The translations under genes and the position numbers were made by a program. This document shows positions 50,787-58,177 of a stretch of 64,000 bases of DNA, piece by piece. A model generated the notes under the pieces. The model was not told where the DNA came from. It saw nothing but the letters and a program-made list of their open reading frames with translations, and did not search any database. The stretch's first letter is position 1. The number at the start of each line of letters is the position of its first letter. Origin of the DNA: an uncultured Pseudoflavonifractor sp. (lineage in GTDB: Bacteria > Bacillota > Clostridia > Oscillospirales > Oscillospiraceae); assembly GCF_944387275.1 (NCBI RefSeq), contig NZ_CALXEG010000001.1, forward strand, positions 79,006 to 143,005. Reading direction: 5' to 3'.

Positions 50787-51656
50787 ATGAAGGTCCGTAA
50801 AGCTGTCATTCCCGCCGCCGGCCTGGGCACCCGCATGCTCCCCGCCACCAAAACGGTGCCCAAGGAGATGCTGCCCATGGTGGACAAGCCGGTGATCCAG
50901 TACATCATTGAGGAGGCCGTGGCCGCCGGTATTGAGGACATCCTGATCGTCACCAACCGGGCCAAGTCGGCCATGGACGACTACTTCGACTACTACCCCG
51001 AGCTGGAGACCCGGCTGAACCAGGCCGGCAAGGAGAAGGAGCTGGCGGAGGTGCGGCGGGCCGCCGACCTTGCCAACATCTTCTATGTCCGGCAGAAGGA
51101 GACCAAGGGTCTGGGACACGCCATCTCCCGGGCCCGCCGCTTTGTGGGGGACGAGCCCTTTGCCGTGCTCCTGGGCGACGACATCATGCGGGCCCGCAAG
51201 CCGGTGATGAAGCAGCTCATTGAGGCGGCGGAGAAGTACAACGCCTCCTGCGTGGGCGTGCAGAAGGTGGCCACCGAGGCCATCAGCAAGTACTCCTCGG
51301 TGAAGATCCAGCCTCTGGAGGACCGGATCTTCTCCGTCTCCGACATGAACGAGAAGCCCGCGCCCACGGAGATGTTCTCCAACTACGCCATCCTGGGCCG
51401 GTACGTCCTCACCCCCGACATCTTCGACATTCTGGAGCACCAGGCCCCGGGCTACGGCGGCGAGATCCAGCTGACCGACGGCCTGCGCACCCTGTGCCGC
51501 CAGAGCCGGATGGTGGCGGTGGACTTTGAGGGCCGCCGTTACGACACGGGCAACCTGAAGGGCTTCCTGGAGGCCACCATCGACTTCGCTCTGGACCACC
51601 CTGAGACCGGCGCATGGCTCAGGGGCTTCATCAAGGAGAAGGCGGAGCTGCTCTGA
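50787..51656 (+). CDS. galU: UTP-glucose-1-phosphate uridylyltransferase
   Basis: 289 aa. Makes UDP-glucose for glycolipids, teichoic acids and capsules. Nucleotidyltransferase motif KAVIPAAGLGTRMLPATKTVPKEMLP, VDKPVIQYIIEEA, ETKGLGHAI, VLLGDDI, GEIQLTDGLR and the ending YDTGNLKGFLEATIDFAL. GGAGG before the ATG. Follows queT at 43 bases without a terminator, so partial read-through is likely. Confidence 0.96.
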   Translation: MKVRKAVIPAAGLGTRMLPATKTVPKEMLPMVDKPVIQYIIEEAVAAGIEDILIVTNRAKSAMDDYFDYYPELETRLNQAGKEKELAEVRRAADLANIFYVRQKETKGLGHAISRARRFVGDEPFAVLLGDDIMRARKPVMKQLIEAAEKYNASCVGVQKVATEAISKYSSVKIQPLEDRIFSVSDMNEKPAPTEMFSNYAILGRYVLTPDIFDILEHQAPGYGGEIQLTDGLRTLCRQSRMVAVDFEGRRYDTGNLKGFLEATIDFALDHPETGAWLRGFIKEKAELL

Positions 51657-51671
51657 AGCTGATTTCATAAG

Positions 51672-51707
51672 AAATCCGCCCCTGCCGCTTGGCAGGGGCG
51701 GATTTTT
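51672..51707. terminator. Intrinsic terminator between galU and the PepSY gene
   Basis: A 15-bp perfect stem (51672-51686 with 51691-51705), GCTT loop, then TTTTTG. Confidence 0.92.
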
Positions 51708-51719
51708 GCTGTTTCGGGT

Positions 51720-52517
51720 TTAGTCGTGGTCCACTTCCCAGTCCAGGATGACGCCGGTGACGGCGTTGATGTCGCACTCGTACTCGGTGCGGCCGTCCCG
51801 CAGTTCCAGCTCATAGACCCAGCGGCCGTCGTCCTTGTCCAGCTCGCACTTGACCACCGTGGCGGTGGAGGGGGCCTTGGCCTTGGCGATGGCCTTGGCC
51901 TCCTCGGCGGTGATCACGTCGGGATTGGCGCTGCTGCCCGTGCTGCCGGTGTTGGTACCGCTGTTGTGGGCGCCGCCCAGATAGTAGTCGTCCAGCTCCC
52001 AGTCACGGCTGATGATGGAGCCGGTGAGGGCGTCGATGTCATAGTCATACTCCTTGCTGCCGCTGTAGAACTCCACCTCGTACTCCACCCGGCCGTCGTC
52101 CCGGTCCAGCTTGGCCTTGAGGAACACGGCGTCGGCGGCGTTGACGCCCGCGTCAGCCAGGGCGATACTCTTGGCCTTGTCCGCACCGATGTAGCTGCCG
52201 GAGTTGGGGTCGGAGGCGGCCACCCGGTCAGCGGTGGTGAGGACGGCGGTGTAGGTGGCGGAGTCGTACTCCACCTGAAGGCCGGCGGCCTCACAGATGG
52301 CCCGGACGGGGGCGTAGGTGGTACCGTTATAGGAGAAGAGGTCCACAGCCTTACCGTTGGCGTCCTTGGGGGAGAAGACCGCGCCGTTGATGGTCACGCG
52401 GATGTTGTCGTCCACGGTGATGTTGCGGCTGGCGGCAAAGGCGGACACGCCCAGGCCCAGCACGAGAGCGGTGGTGAGGATACCGGCGCCGAAACCACTG
52501 AAGAAATTCTTTTTCAT
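51720..52517 (-). CDS. Secreted PepSY-domain protein with copper-amine-oxidase-like N domain
   Basis: 265 aa. Signal peptide at residues 1-29; a stalk-like domain at 30-95 (INGAVFSPKDANGKAVDLFSYNGTTYAPVRAICEAAGL); then two PepSY repeats (IGADKAKSIALADAGV...VEFYSGSKEYDYDIDALTG and ITAEEAKAIAKAKA...LELRDGRTEYECDINAVTG). PepSY modules often inhibit proteases or sense at the envelope. Common in Oscillospiraceae; exact role unknown. Confidence 0.88.
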   Translation of the reverse strand: MKKNFFSGFGAGILTTALVLGLGVSAFAASRNITVDDNIRVTINGAVFSPKDANGKAVDLFSYNGTTYAPVRAICEAAGLQVEYDSATYTAVLTTADRVAASDPNSGSYIGADKAKSIALADAGVNAADAVFLKAKLDRDDGRVEYEVEFYSGSKEYDYDIDALTGSIISRDWELDDYYLGGAHNSGTNTGSTGSSANPDVITAEEAKAIAKAKAPSTATVVKCELDKDDGRWVYELELRDGRTEYECDINAVTGVILDWEVDHD

Positions 52518-52656
52518 ACTCGATACTTCCTTTCTTTACCCGTTTGAGAATTTGTTATGGTGTGTGGGCGGAGCGCCCTCCCCCGGGAGAGGTCCGCCCC
52601 TTGTGTGCCCTTCTGCACCATTAACGGACGGGGCGGAGGTTTTATTGCACGGCGGC

Positions 52657-52679
52657 AAAAATTTTTTCAAAAAATTTTT
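52657..52679. repeat. Perfect AT-only inverted repeat
   Basis: AAAAATTTTTT-C-AAAAAATTTTT is an 11-bp perfect palindrome made only of A and T within GC-rich DNA. It may act as an UP element or curved DNA for the PepSY gene promoter (a TTGAAA follows on the minus strand), or as the U-tract of an alternative terminator. Confidence 0.5.
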
Positions 52680-52684
52680 CCCGG

Positions 52685-52719
52685 CAAAAAACCGGGCCGG
52701 GGAAGCTCCCCGGCCCGGT
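52685..52719 (-). terminator. Intrinsic terminator of the two-gene AT-rich islet
   Basis: ACCGGGCCGGGGA pairs with TCCCCGGCCCGGT; on the minus strand it is followed by TTTTTTGCC. Confidence 0.88.
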
Positions 52720-52759
52720 GTCCTGAATCGCTCTGCTGACGCTGCGGTCTCTCCGCGTG

Positions 52760-53206
52760 TTATTCTGAAATACAGGCCTGAAGAACCGCCAGAAGCTCCT
52801 CCCCGCCAGAGAGAATCCGGTAACGTGCCCCGTTGGGCTTATAGAGATATCCCCTCTGGTCAAAGGTAAGCTTGCCGTATTCCTCCCTGTTTGCCGCGTC
52901 GTCCCGGAAGAGCAGCAGCTCATAGTTGGGCACGGGAATCCACCCGGCAAAGTGGGAAAAATCAGGGCTGTACCAGACCACCATGCCCTCCAGCGCGGCG
53001 CGCGCCCTGTCCGCCTGCTCCTCCGTCAGATCAGCATCCTGAAATCGGTTGTCGGCGTCCTCTGATGTGTACAAGAGCCCCATATGGTTGACCTCATCCA
53101 GGGGACCGGACAGCAGCAGGGACACGGGGCGGGGCAGAAACAGGAAGAGAAGCACCACGACTGCGGCCCCTATGACGCAGTTACGGATAAGTCGTTTTGT
53201 TTTCAT
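52760..53206 (-). CDS. Membrane-anchored protein of unknown function
   Basis: 148 aa. One N-terminal helix (residues 8-28, CVIGAAVVVLLFLFLPRPVSLLL) and an extracytoplasmic domain of about 115 residues with no recognised family (SEDADNRFQDADLTEEQADRARAALEGMVVWYSP, then GYLYKPNGARYRILSGGEELLAVLQACI). ATG 53206 lies 4 bases after the upstream stop with no separate site, suggesting coupled translation; an overlapping ATG at 53224 is the alternative. Confidence 0.7.
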   Translation of the reverse strand: MKTKRLIRNCVIGAAVVVLLFLFLPRPVSLLLSGPLDEVNHMGLLYTSEDADNRFQDADLTEEQADRARAALEGMVVWYSPDFSHFAGWIPVPNYELLLFRDDAANREEYGKLTFDQRGYLYKPNGARYRILSGGEELLAVLQACISE

Positions 53207-53210
53207 GGCT

Positions 53211-53630
53211 TCATACCAATACATTCATACTAGATTCATTGTCTTGGGGTACCAGTACAGTATACGATTCAAGCACAATACTTCCGCTTTCATCAAAGTC
53301 TTCAAGTTGTCTAAGGCAAGATTCTTCTATATACCCATATCCCTTTTCCTGCAAATCCAGCGACGTAACGAAATCCTTTGCGGCTTCAATATTACTCTCG
53401 TCCGGCACACTGCAAGGTGCGATTCCAGCCGCGCTTCCCCCTTGTTCCTGCCCATCATCAAATTGTATCGTGTATTCTGTGTAAAGTGCAGGGTTATACT
53501 GAGCTGTTTGGTCTTCTGGACCGTTCAAATTTGGGCGTTCCGCCGCTGCCGATGCACCGCTTACCATGAGGCTGGAGAGCATTACAATTGCAAGAATAAA
53601 ATTGGTAGCTTTTCGTGTAGTGCATTTCAT
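53211..53630 (-). CDS. Small secreted protein of unknown function
   Basis: 139 aa with a clear signal peptide (MKCTTRKATNFILAIVMLSS, cleavage near ASA-AAE) and an acidic mature part with no family I recognise. AAAGGAGG lies 5 bases before the ATG. Codons are noticeably more AT-rich than in neighbouring genes, and the upstream 300 bases are strongly AT-rich, so recent acquisition is possible. Co-transcribed with the next membrane protein. Confidence 0.75.
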   Translation of the reverse strand: MKCTTRKATNFILAIVMLSSLMVSGASAAAERPNLNGPEDQTAQYNPALYTEYTIQFDDGQEQGGSAAGIAPCSVPDESNIEAAKDFVTSLDLQEKGYGYIEESCLRQLEDFDESGSIVLESYTVLVPQDNESSMNVLV

Positions 53631-53684
53631 TTTTTCCTCCTTTACCGCATGTCATCTTCTCGCCTTAAGTAAGCAAATGCTATT

Positions 53685-53713
53685 TTATAGCATCATCATT
53701 GCTATCACCTCCT
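53685..53713 (-). CDS. Four-codon leader ORF (MMML) with consensus ribosome binding site
   Basis: Minus strand carries AGGAGGTGATAGC, an almost perfect anti-16S match, followed by ATGATGATGCTATAA at 53685-53699. The ORF overlaps a perfect 7-bp hairpin ATGCTAT-AAA-ATAGCAT. It sits 54 bases upstream of the secreted protein gene, so ribosome stalling or initiation here could affect expression. Translation is unproven; the listed span includes the ribosome binding site. Confidence 0.4.
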
Positions 53714-53745
53714 AAATGGATAATATAATAATATTATTTGTTTTA

Positions 53746-53775
53746 ATTTTACCATATTCACTGTTTATTTCTCAA
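53746..53775 (-). promoter_or_regulatory. Promoter of the AT-rich islet operon
   Basis: Minus strand: TTGAGA (53770-53775), 18-bp spacer, TAAAAT (53746-53751). The 306-base gap 53631-53936 holds this promoter, the short leader ORF, and the divergent rpsF promoter and leader; nothing else is seen there. Confidence 0.55.
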
Positions 53776-53817
53776 AAATTTTAATTTTATATTTTAATAA
53801 ATTTTAGACTTTTCCCA

Positions 53818-53845
53818 TTGACAATTATTGAATTTCTTATATAAT
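53818..53845 (+). promoter_or_regulatory. Promoter of the rpsF-ssb-rpsR operon
   Basis: Consensus TTGACA (53818-53823), 16-bp spacer, TATAAT (53840-53845), within AT-rich DNA. Confidence 0.85.
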
Positions 53846-53885
53846 AGTATAGCTTGTTTGTATTCAATACAGACAACTCATCCTT

Positions 53886-53908
53886 GCCCTCATCCGAGAT
53901 ATGAGGGC
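53886..53908 (+). promoter_or_regulatory. S6:S18 autoregulatory leader hairpin
   Basis: GCCCTCAT pairs with ATGAGGGC around a loop beginning CCG, just upstream of rpsF. A CCG-containing hairpin at this place is the known binding site of the S6:S18 complex, which represses its own operon. Assigned from position and the CCG loop. Confidence 0.7.
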
Positions 53909-53936
53909 CATACGTCCATAAGGAGGTGCACAAAAC

Positions 53937-54233
53937 ATGGCAAAGCTCAGCGCGAACTACGAGGCCGTCTACATTCTGGACGCCGATCTGGGCGAGGAGG
54001 CTACCGCCGCCCTCGTGGCCAAGTTCAAGAACCTGGTGGAGTCCAACGGCACTCTGACCGAGGTCGACGAGTGGGGCAAGCGCCGTCTGGCCTATCCCAT
54101 CAACGACAAGAACGACGGCTACTACGTCCTCATGACCTTTACTTCCGCCCCCAGCTTCCCCCTGGAGCTGGATCGTATCTTCCGCATTACCGACGGCGTT
54201 GTCCGCTCCCTGATCGTCTGCAAGGACGAGTAA
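53937..54233 (+). CDS. rpsF: Ribosomal protein S6
   Basis: 98 aa, normal length. Binds 16S rRNA with S18 in the platform of the small subunit. Begins NYEAVYILDADLGEE, with EVDEWGKRRLAYPINDKNDGYYVLMTF central and LDRIFRITDGVVRSLIV. AAGGAGG precedes the ATG. First gene of the conserved rpsF-ssb-rpsR operon. Confidence 0.97.
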   Translation: MAKLSANYEAVYILDADLGEEATAALVAKFKNLVESNGTLTEVDEWGKRRLAYPINDKNDGYYVLMTFTSAPSFPLELDRIFRITDGVVRSLIVCKDE

Positions 54234-54243
54234 GGAGGAAGAT

Positions 54244-54729
54244 ATGCTTAACCGCATTATTCTCATGGGCCGTCTGACCCGTGATCCCGAGCTGCGGCAC
54301 ACCCAGACGGGGACCCCTGTGGCCTCCTTCTCCCTGGCCGTGGACCGGGACTTCAAGGACAAGCAGACCGGCGAGAAGGCCACCGATTTCATCGACGTCG
54401 TGGCCTGGCGGCAGACGGCCGAGTTCGTCTCCCGCTTCTTCACCAAGGGCCGCATGGCCGTGGTGGAGGGCCGGCTGCAGATCCGCGACTGGACCGACAA
54501 GGAGGGCGGCAAGCGCCGCTCCGCCGAGGTGGTCGCGGACAATGTCTACTTCGGCGACTCCAAGCGGGACGCTGAGGCCGGCGGCTACTCCGCCCCCGCC
54601 TACGGCGCGCCCGGCGGCTATGCGCCGCCTCCCGCCCCCGCCCCGTCCACGGGCTACGCCGCGCCCGCCGGCCCTGCCGGCAATGAGTTCGGCGACCTGG
54701 CCGACGACGACGGCGAGCTGCCCTTCTAA
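54244..54729 (+). CDS. ssb: Single-stranded DNA-binding protein
   Basis: 161 aa. N-terminal OB fold (residues 1-108: NRIILMGRLTRDPELRHTQTGTPVASFSLAVDRDF, FIDVVAWRQTAEFVSRFFTKG, VVEGRLQIRDW), a Gly/Pro/Ala/Tyr-rich linker, and the acidic tip DDDGELPF that recruits partner proteins. Between rpsF and rpsR as usual. Confidence 0.97.
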   Translation: MLNRIILMGRLTRDPELRHTQTGTPVASFSLAVDRDFKDKQTGEKATDFIDVVAWRQTAEFVSRFFTKGRMAVVEGRLQIRDWTDKEGGKRRSAEVVADNVYFGDSKRDAEAGGYSAPAYGAPGGYAPPPAPAPSTGYAAPAGPAGNEFGDLADDDGELPF

Positions 54730-54820
54730 AGGGGCAGCCCACACACAACATTCCGGGCCGCATCCGCGTGCCCTATGACATCAAGGGGTCATCGCCCCAC
54801 GAAACGGAGGTTTTGCTACC

Positions 54821-55060
54821 ATGGCTATGGATAGAGAGCGTCCCCGCGGCCGGAAGCGCCGCAAGGTCTGCACCTTCTGTGTGGACAAGGTCGAGCACAT
54901 CGATTACAAGGACGCGGTGAAGCTGCGCCGCTTCCTCTCTGAGCGTTCCAAGATCCTGCCCCGCCGTACCACCGGCACCTGTGCCATGCATCAGCGTCAG
55001 CTGACCGAGGCCATCAAGCGGGCCCGTCAGATCGCTCTGCTGCCCTACGTGACCGACTAA
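54821..55060 (+). CDS. rpsR: Ribosomal protein S18
   Basis: 79 aa. Begins [20 protein letters not shown], ends [11 protein letters not shown]; core [43 protein letters not shown]. Keeps cysteines (CTFC...C) of the zinc-ribbon-like variant. GGAGG lies before the ATG. Confidence 0.97.
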   Translation: MAMDRERPRGRKRRKVCTFCVDKVEHIDYKDAVKLRRFLSERSKILPRRTTGTCAMHQRQLTEAIKRARQIALLPYVTD

Positions 55061-55072
55061 TTCCGTCACACC

Positions 55073-55117
55073 GGCGGGACGCATTCCGAACGGAATGCGT
55101 CCCGCTTTCTTTTTTTC
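55073..55117 (+). terminator. Intrinsic terminator of the rpsF operon
   Basis: A 15-bp perfect stem (55074-55088 with 55091-55105) followed by TTTCTTTTTTT. Confidence 0.95.
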
Positions 55118-55177
55118 CGCCCCGGTCGTGTTTCCACATTTTCCGTCCCTCCGGTGGAAACCCGCCCCGCTCCGCTC

Positions 55178-55206
55178 TTGCGGCCTGGGGCCCGGGGCGG
55201 TATAAT
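55178..55206 (+). promoter_or_regulatory. Promoter of the HTH gene
   Basis: TTGCGG (55178-55183), 17-bp spacer, TATAAT (55201-55206). Its -35 context CTTGCGGCCTGGG matches that of the degV-like gene exactly. Confidence 0.65.
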
Positions 55207-55242
55207 ATGGCCTGTCAGATCAACCGAAAGGGAGTTTGTTTC

Positions 55243-55692
55243 ATGGTTACACTTGCGCAGCGCATTGAGGAGCTCCGCACCGCCAAGGGCCTGAGCCGCC
55301 CGGCAGCGGCCGCCGCTCTGGGCTTCCCCAAGGGCGCCTTTGAGAAATTTGAGACCGGCCGCCAGACCCCCACCAAGGAGCAGCAGGAGAAGATGGCCAA
55401 TTACTTCGGTGTGTCCCTGTTCTACCTGCGGGGCGAGAGCAGCGATCCCACCCGCCAGGAGGACTGGATGAGCGGCGCCGTGCCCCAGGACGAGCCGGTC
55501 CACGTCCCCACCCCTGCCCCCCGGAAAGCCCAGCCCTCCGCCCAGCCCCAGGGCACGGTGATGGACTCGGTGCTCTCCAGCAAGCAGGTCCAGGACCTGC
55601 TCCGCTCCATCGTGCTGGACACCCTCCGGTCCCCCGAGGGCCAGGAGCTCATCGCCAAGGCGGTCCACCGGGAGCTGCTGAAGCAGAAGTAA
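55243..55692 (+). CDS. XRE-family HTH transcriptional regulator
   Basis: 149 aa from ATG 55243 with AAGGGAG upstream; an in-frame ATG at 55207 sits on the -10 and is rejected. HTH at residues 1-65 (LAQRIEELRTAKGLSRPAAAAALGFPKGAFEKFETGRQTPTKEQQEKMANYFGVSLFYLRG), a Pro-rich linker, and a helical C terminus (VLSSKQVQDLLRSIVLDTLRSPEGQELIAKAVHREL) that probably oligomerises. Targets unknown. Confidence 0.88.
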   Translation: MVTLAQRIEELRTAKGLSRPAAAAALGFPKGAFEKFETGRQTPTKEQQEKMANYFGVSLFYLRGESSDPTRQEDWMSGAVPQDEPVHVPTPAPRKAQPSAQPQGTVMDSVLSSKQVQDLLRSIVLDTLRSPEGQELIAKAVHRELLKQK

Positions 55693-55698
55693 TTCTAT

Positions 55699-55746
55699 AA
55701 AACAGGAGCGCCCGCGCATCTGCGCGGGCGCTCCTGTTTGCTTTTT
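55699..55746. terminator. Bidirectional terminator
   Basis: A 19-bp perfect stem (55700-55718 with 55721-55739) with T-rich ends on both sides. It lies between the convergent HTH gene and rnr. Confidence 0.92.
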
Positions 55747-55758
55747 CCTGCGTGGCCC

Positions 55759-57879
55759 TCAGCCCCGCTTCTTGCCGCCCTTGCCCGGCTTGTGGCGGGG
55801 CGGACGGCTGCGGCATCCGCTGCTCCGGTGCTCGCCGCTCCTGCGGGCCGCAGAGCGGGGACCGGGCCGCCGGGGATTCTGGTGGGGCGTCTCGGTGCGC
55901 TGGGGCGCGGCCTGGGGCTCCACGCCGTACAGATGGAAGGTGATCTGTCCGCTGCCCGGGTCGGCGGCGGCACACACCACGTCCAGAGCCATGCCGAAGG
56001 AGTACACCTTGCCGGTGTGCTCCCCCCGGAGGGCCATGTGCTGGTCGTCCAGGTGGTAGTGGTCCCGGGGCAGGGCCTCGGCAGGGATCAGGCCCTCCAC
56101 GCCGGAGGGCAGCATGACGAACAGGCCGAACTTGGTCACGCCGGACACGGTGCCCGACAGCTGCTCCCCCACGTGGGAGAGCATATACTCGGCCATATAG
56201 AGCTTCTCGATCTCCCGCTCGGCGTTCTGGGCCGCCACCTCCCGCTGGGAGGACTGGTCGGCCGCCCGGGCGGCCACTGCGGCCATCCGCTTCTCCCAGG
56301 GCATGGTCCTGCCCACGTTGGCCGGGTCGGCCTCGTCGGCAAGCACCTGGGTGAGCACCCGGTGGACCATCAGGTCGGGGTAACGGCGGATGGGGCTGGT
56401 GAAGTGGCAGTAGTACTTGGCCGCCAGGCCGAAGTGGCCCAGGTTCTGCACGTCGTAACGGGCCTTCATCAGGGAGCGGAGCACCATGGTGCTGATGATG
56501 GGGGCCTCCGGCTTTCCCTTGACGTCCTCCAGAATCTTCTGGAGGACAAAGCTGTCCGCCTCCTGGAAGGTGTAGCCGAAGGGAGCCAGCATGGTCTTGA
56601 GTCCCTCGGCCTTATCCTGAGAGGGCTTCTCATGGACCCGGTAGACCGCGGGCTTGTGCCGGTCAAAGAGGTGCTTGGCCACGCACTCGTTGGCGGCGAG
56701 CATAAAGGACTCGATGAGGGCCTCGCTCTCCCCCTGCCTGCGCACTCTGATGTCCACCGGCCTGCCGGTCTCGTCGCAGATGATATAGCTCTCGCTGGTC
56801 TCCAGGTCCAGACTGCCCCGCAGCTTGCGGCGCTTCTCCAGCACCTTGGCCAGGACGGCCATATCCTTCAGCATGGGCAGGATGTCGGTGTACCGTGCCT
56901 CCAGGGCCGGGTCCTCTCCGGCCAGCAGCTTGTTGCAGTCCTCATAGGTCATCCGCTCGGTGGAGCGGATGACGCTCTTGCAGATATGGTGGTCCTCCTC
57001 CTGGCCGTCGGCGGCCAGGGTCATGAAGCAGGAGATGGTCAGCCGGTCCACCCCCGGGTTCAGGGAGCAGATGCCGTTGGACAGCTCCACCGGCAGCATG
57101 GGGATGACCTTGTCGGCAAAGTACACCGAGGTGCCCCGCTCCCAGGCCTCCAGGTCCAGCGGGGACTTCTCCTGCACATAGTGGCTCACGTCGGCGATGT
57201 GGACCCCCAACACCCACCGGCCCTTGTCGTCCCGCTCCAGGCTCACCGCGTCGTCCAGGTCCTTGGAGGAGGCGCCGTCAATGGTGATGATGATCTTGTC
57301 CCGCAGGTCGGCGCGGCCCGCCAGGGCGGACTGCTCCACCTCCCGCGGGGCTTTGGCCGCCGCGTCCAGCACGGCGGGCGGGAACTCCTGGTCGATCTCG
57401 TAGTGGTAGAGGATGGCGGCGGTGGAGGACTGCCGGGTGCCCGCAGGGCCGAAGGTCTCCCGCAGGGCGCCCATGGGGGGCGTCTTGGCGGTGCCGTACC
57501 CCAGCATCTCCACGGCGGCCTTCTCCCCCACCCGGAGCCCCTTGGTCTTACCGGAGATCTTGATGGGCCCGGGCAGCTTGTCCGAGTCGGGCCTGAGCCA
57601 CAGCTCCCGGCCCAGCTTCTCCACCGCGCCGGTGACGAACCTGTTGGCCCGCTCCACCACCCGGACCACAGAGGCGGTGCGCCGCCCCTCCTCCCAGGGC
57701 GTCTCCGGGTCGGGCGCGGCCTGGATCTTGTCCCCGTCCCAGGCGCCGCCGGTGGCCCTGGGCGGGATGAAATAGTCGTCCTCCCGGCTCTTCCCGTCCT
57801 CAGGCACCAGGAAGCCGAAGCCCCGGCTGGTGCCCTGGAACACGCCGGTGATGATCTGTTCCGTTTTATTCTTAGCCAT
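55759..57879 (-). CDS. rnr: Ribonuclease R
   Basis: 706 aa. Processive 3'-5' exoribonuclease for structured RNA and tmRNA-linked decay. N-terminal cold-shock-like domains (GVFQGTSRGFGFLVPED, DYFIPP), RNB catalytic domain from about 190-540 (IDGASSKDLDDAVSL with the metal Asp cluster, VHIADVSHYV, ERGTSVYFADKVIPMLPVELSNGICSLNPGVDRL, HFTSPIRRYPDLMVHR), an S1 domain near 590-670, and a basic Arg-rich tail. The ribosome binding site is weak. Confidence 0.96.
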   Translation of the reverse strand: MAKNKTEQIITGVFQGTSRGFGFLVPEDGKSREDDYFIPPRATGGAWDGDKIQAAPDPETPWEEGRRTASVVRVVERANRFVTGAVEKLGRELWLRPDSDKLPGPIKISGKTKGLRVGEKAAVEMLGYGTAKTPPMGALRETFGPAGTRQSSTAAILYHYEIDQEFPPAVLDAAAKAPREVEQSALAGRADLRDKIIITIDGASSKDLDDAVSLERDDKGRWVLGVHIADVSHYVQEKSPLDLEAWERGTSVYFADKVIPMLPVELSNGICSLNPGVDRLTISCFMTLAADGQEEDHHICKSVIRSTERMTYEDCNKLLAGEDPALEARYTDILPMLKDMAVLAKVLEKRRKLRGSLDLETSESYIICDETGRPVDIRVRRQGESEALIESFMLAANECVAKHLFDRHKPAVYRVHEKPSQDKAEGLKTMLAPFGYTFQEADSFVLQKILEDVKGKPEAPIISTMVLRSLMKARYDVQNLGHFGLAAKYYCHFTSPIRRYPDLMVHRVLTQVLADEADPANVGRTMPWEKRMAAVAARAADQSSQREVAAQNAEREIEKLYMAEYMLSHVGEQLSGTVSGVTKFGLFVMLPSGVEGLIPAEALPRDHYHLDDQHMALRGEHTGKVYSFGMALDVVCAAADPGSGQITFHLYGVEPQAAPQRTETPHQNPRRPGPRSAARRSGEHRSSGCRSRPPRHKPGKGGKKRG

Positions 57880-58076
57880 ACTTTCTCGCTTTCTCCATTT
57901 TCATCTGTTCATCTGTGATCTTCCACAGGTTATAGTATCCCACATTTCCCGCTCTGTCCACCCGAATTTCCGCCAAAAATGCCGCCTTCCCGCTCCGCTT
58001 TGTCAAAATAATAACTTTCTGTCCCGGGCGGGCCCATGGTTCGGGCGCCGTTCTATATTCTTTCTAAAAATATAAG

Positions 58077-58105
58077 TTGTCAGGCCGCATCCTTTGGTGT
58101 ATAAT
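58077..58105 (+). promoter_or_regulatory. Promoter of the EF-G paralogue
   Basis: TTGTCA (58077-58082), 17-bp spacer, TATAAT (58100-58105), then a leader of ~65 nt with AAGGAG before the ATG. The remaining gap 57880-58076 shows nothing else. Confidence 0.75.
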
Positions 58106-58177
58106 GACTAATATCTCAGACCGCCCGGCGTCCGGCCGGCCTGGAGCGACCCTAAAAGTAAGGAGTGGAAACAACGT

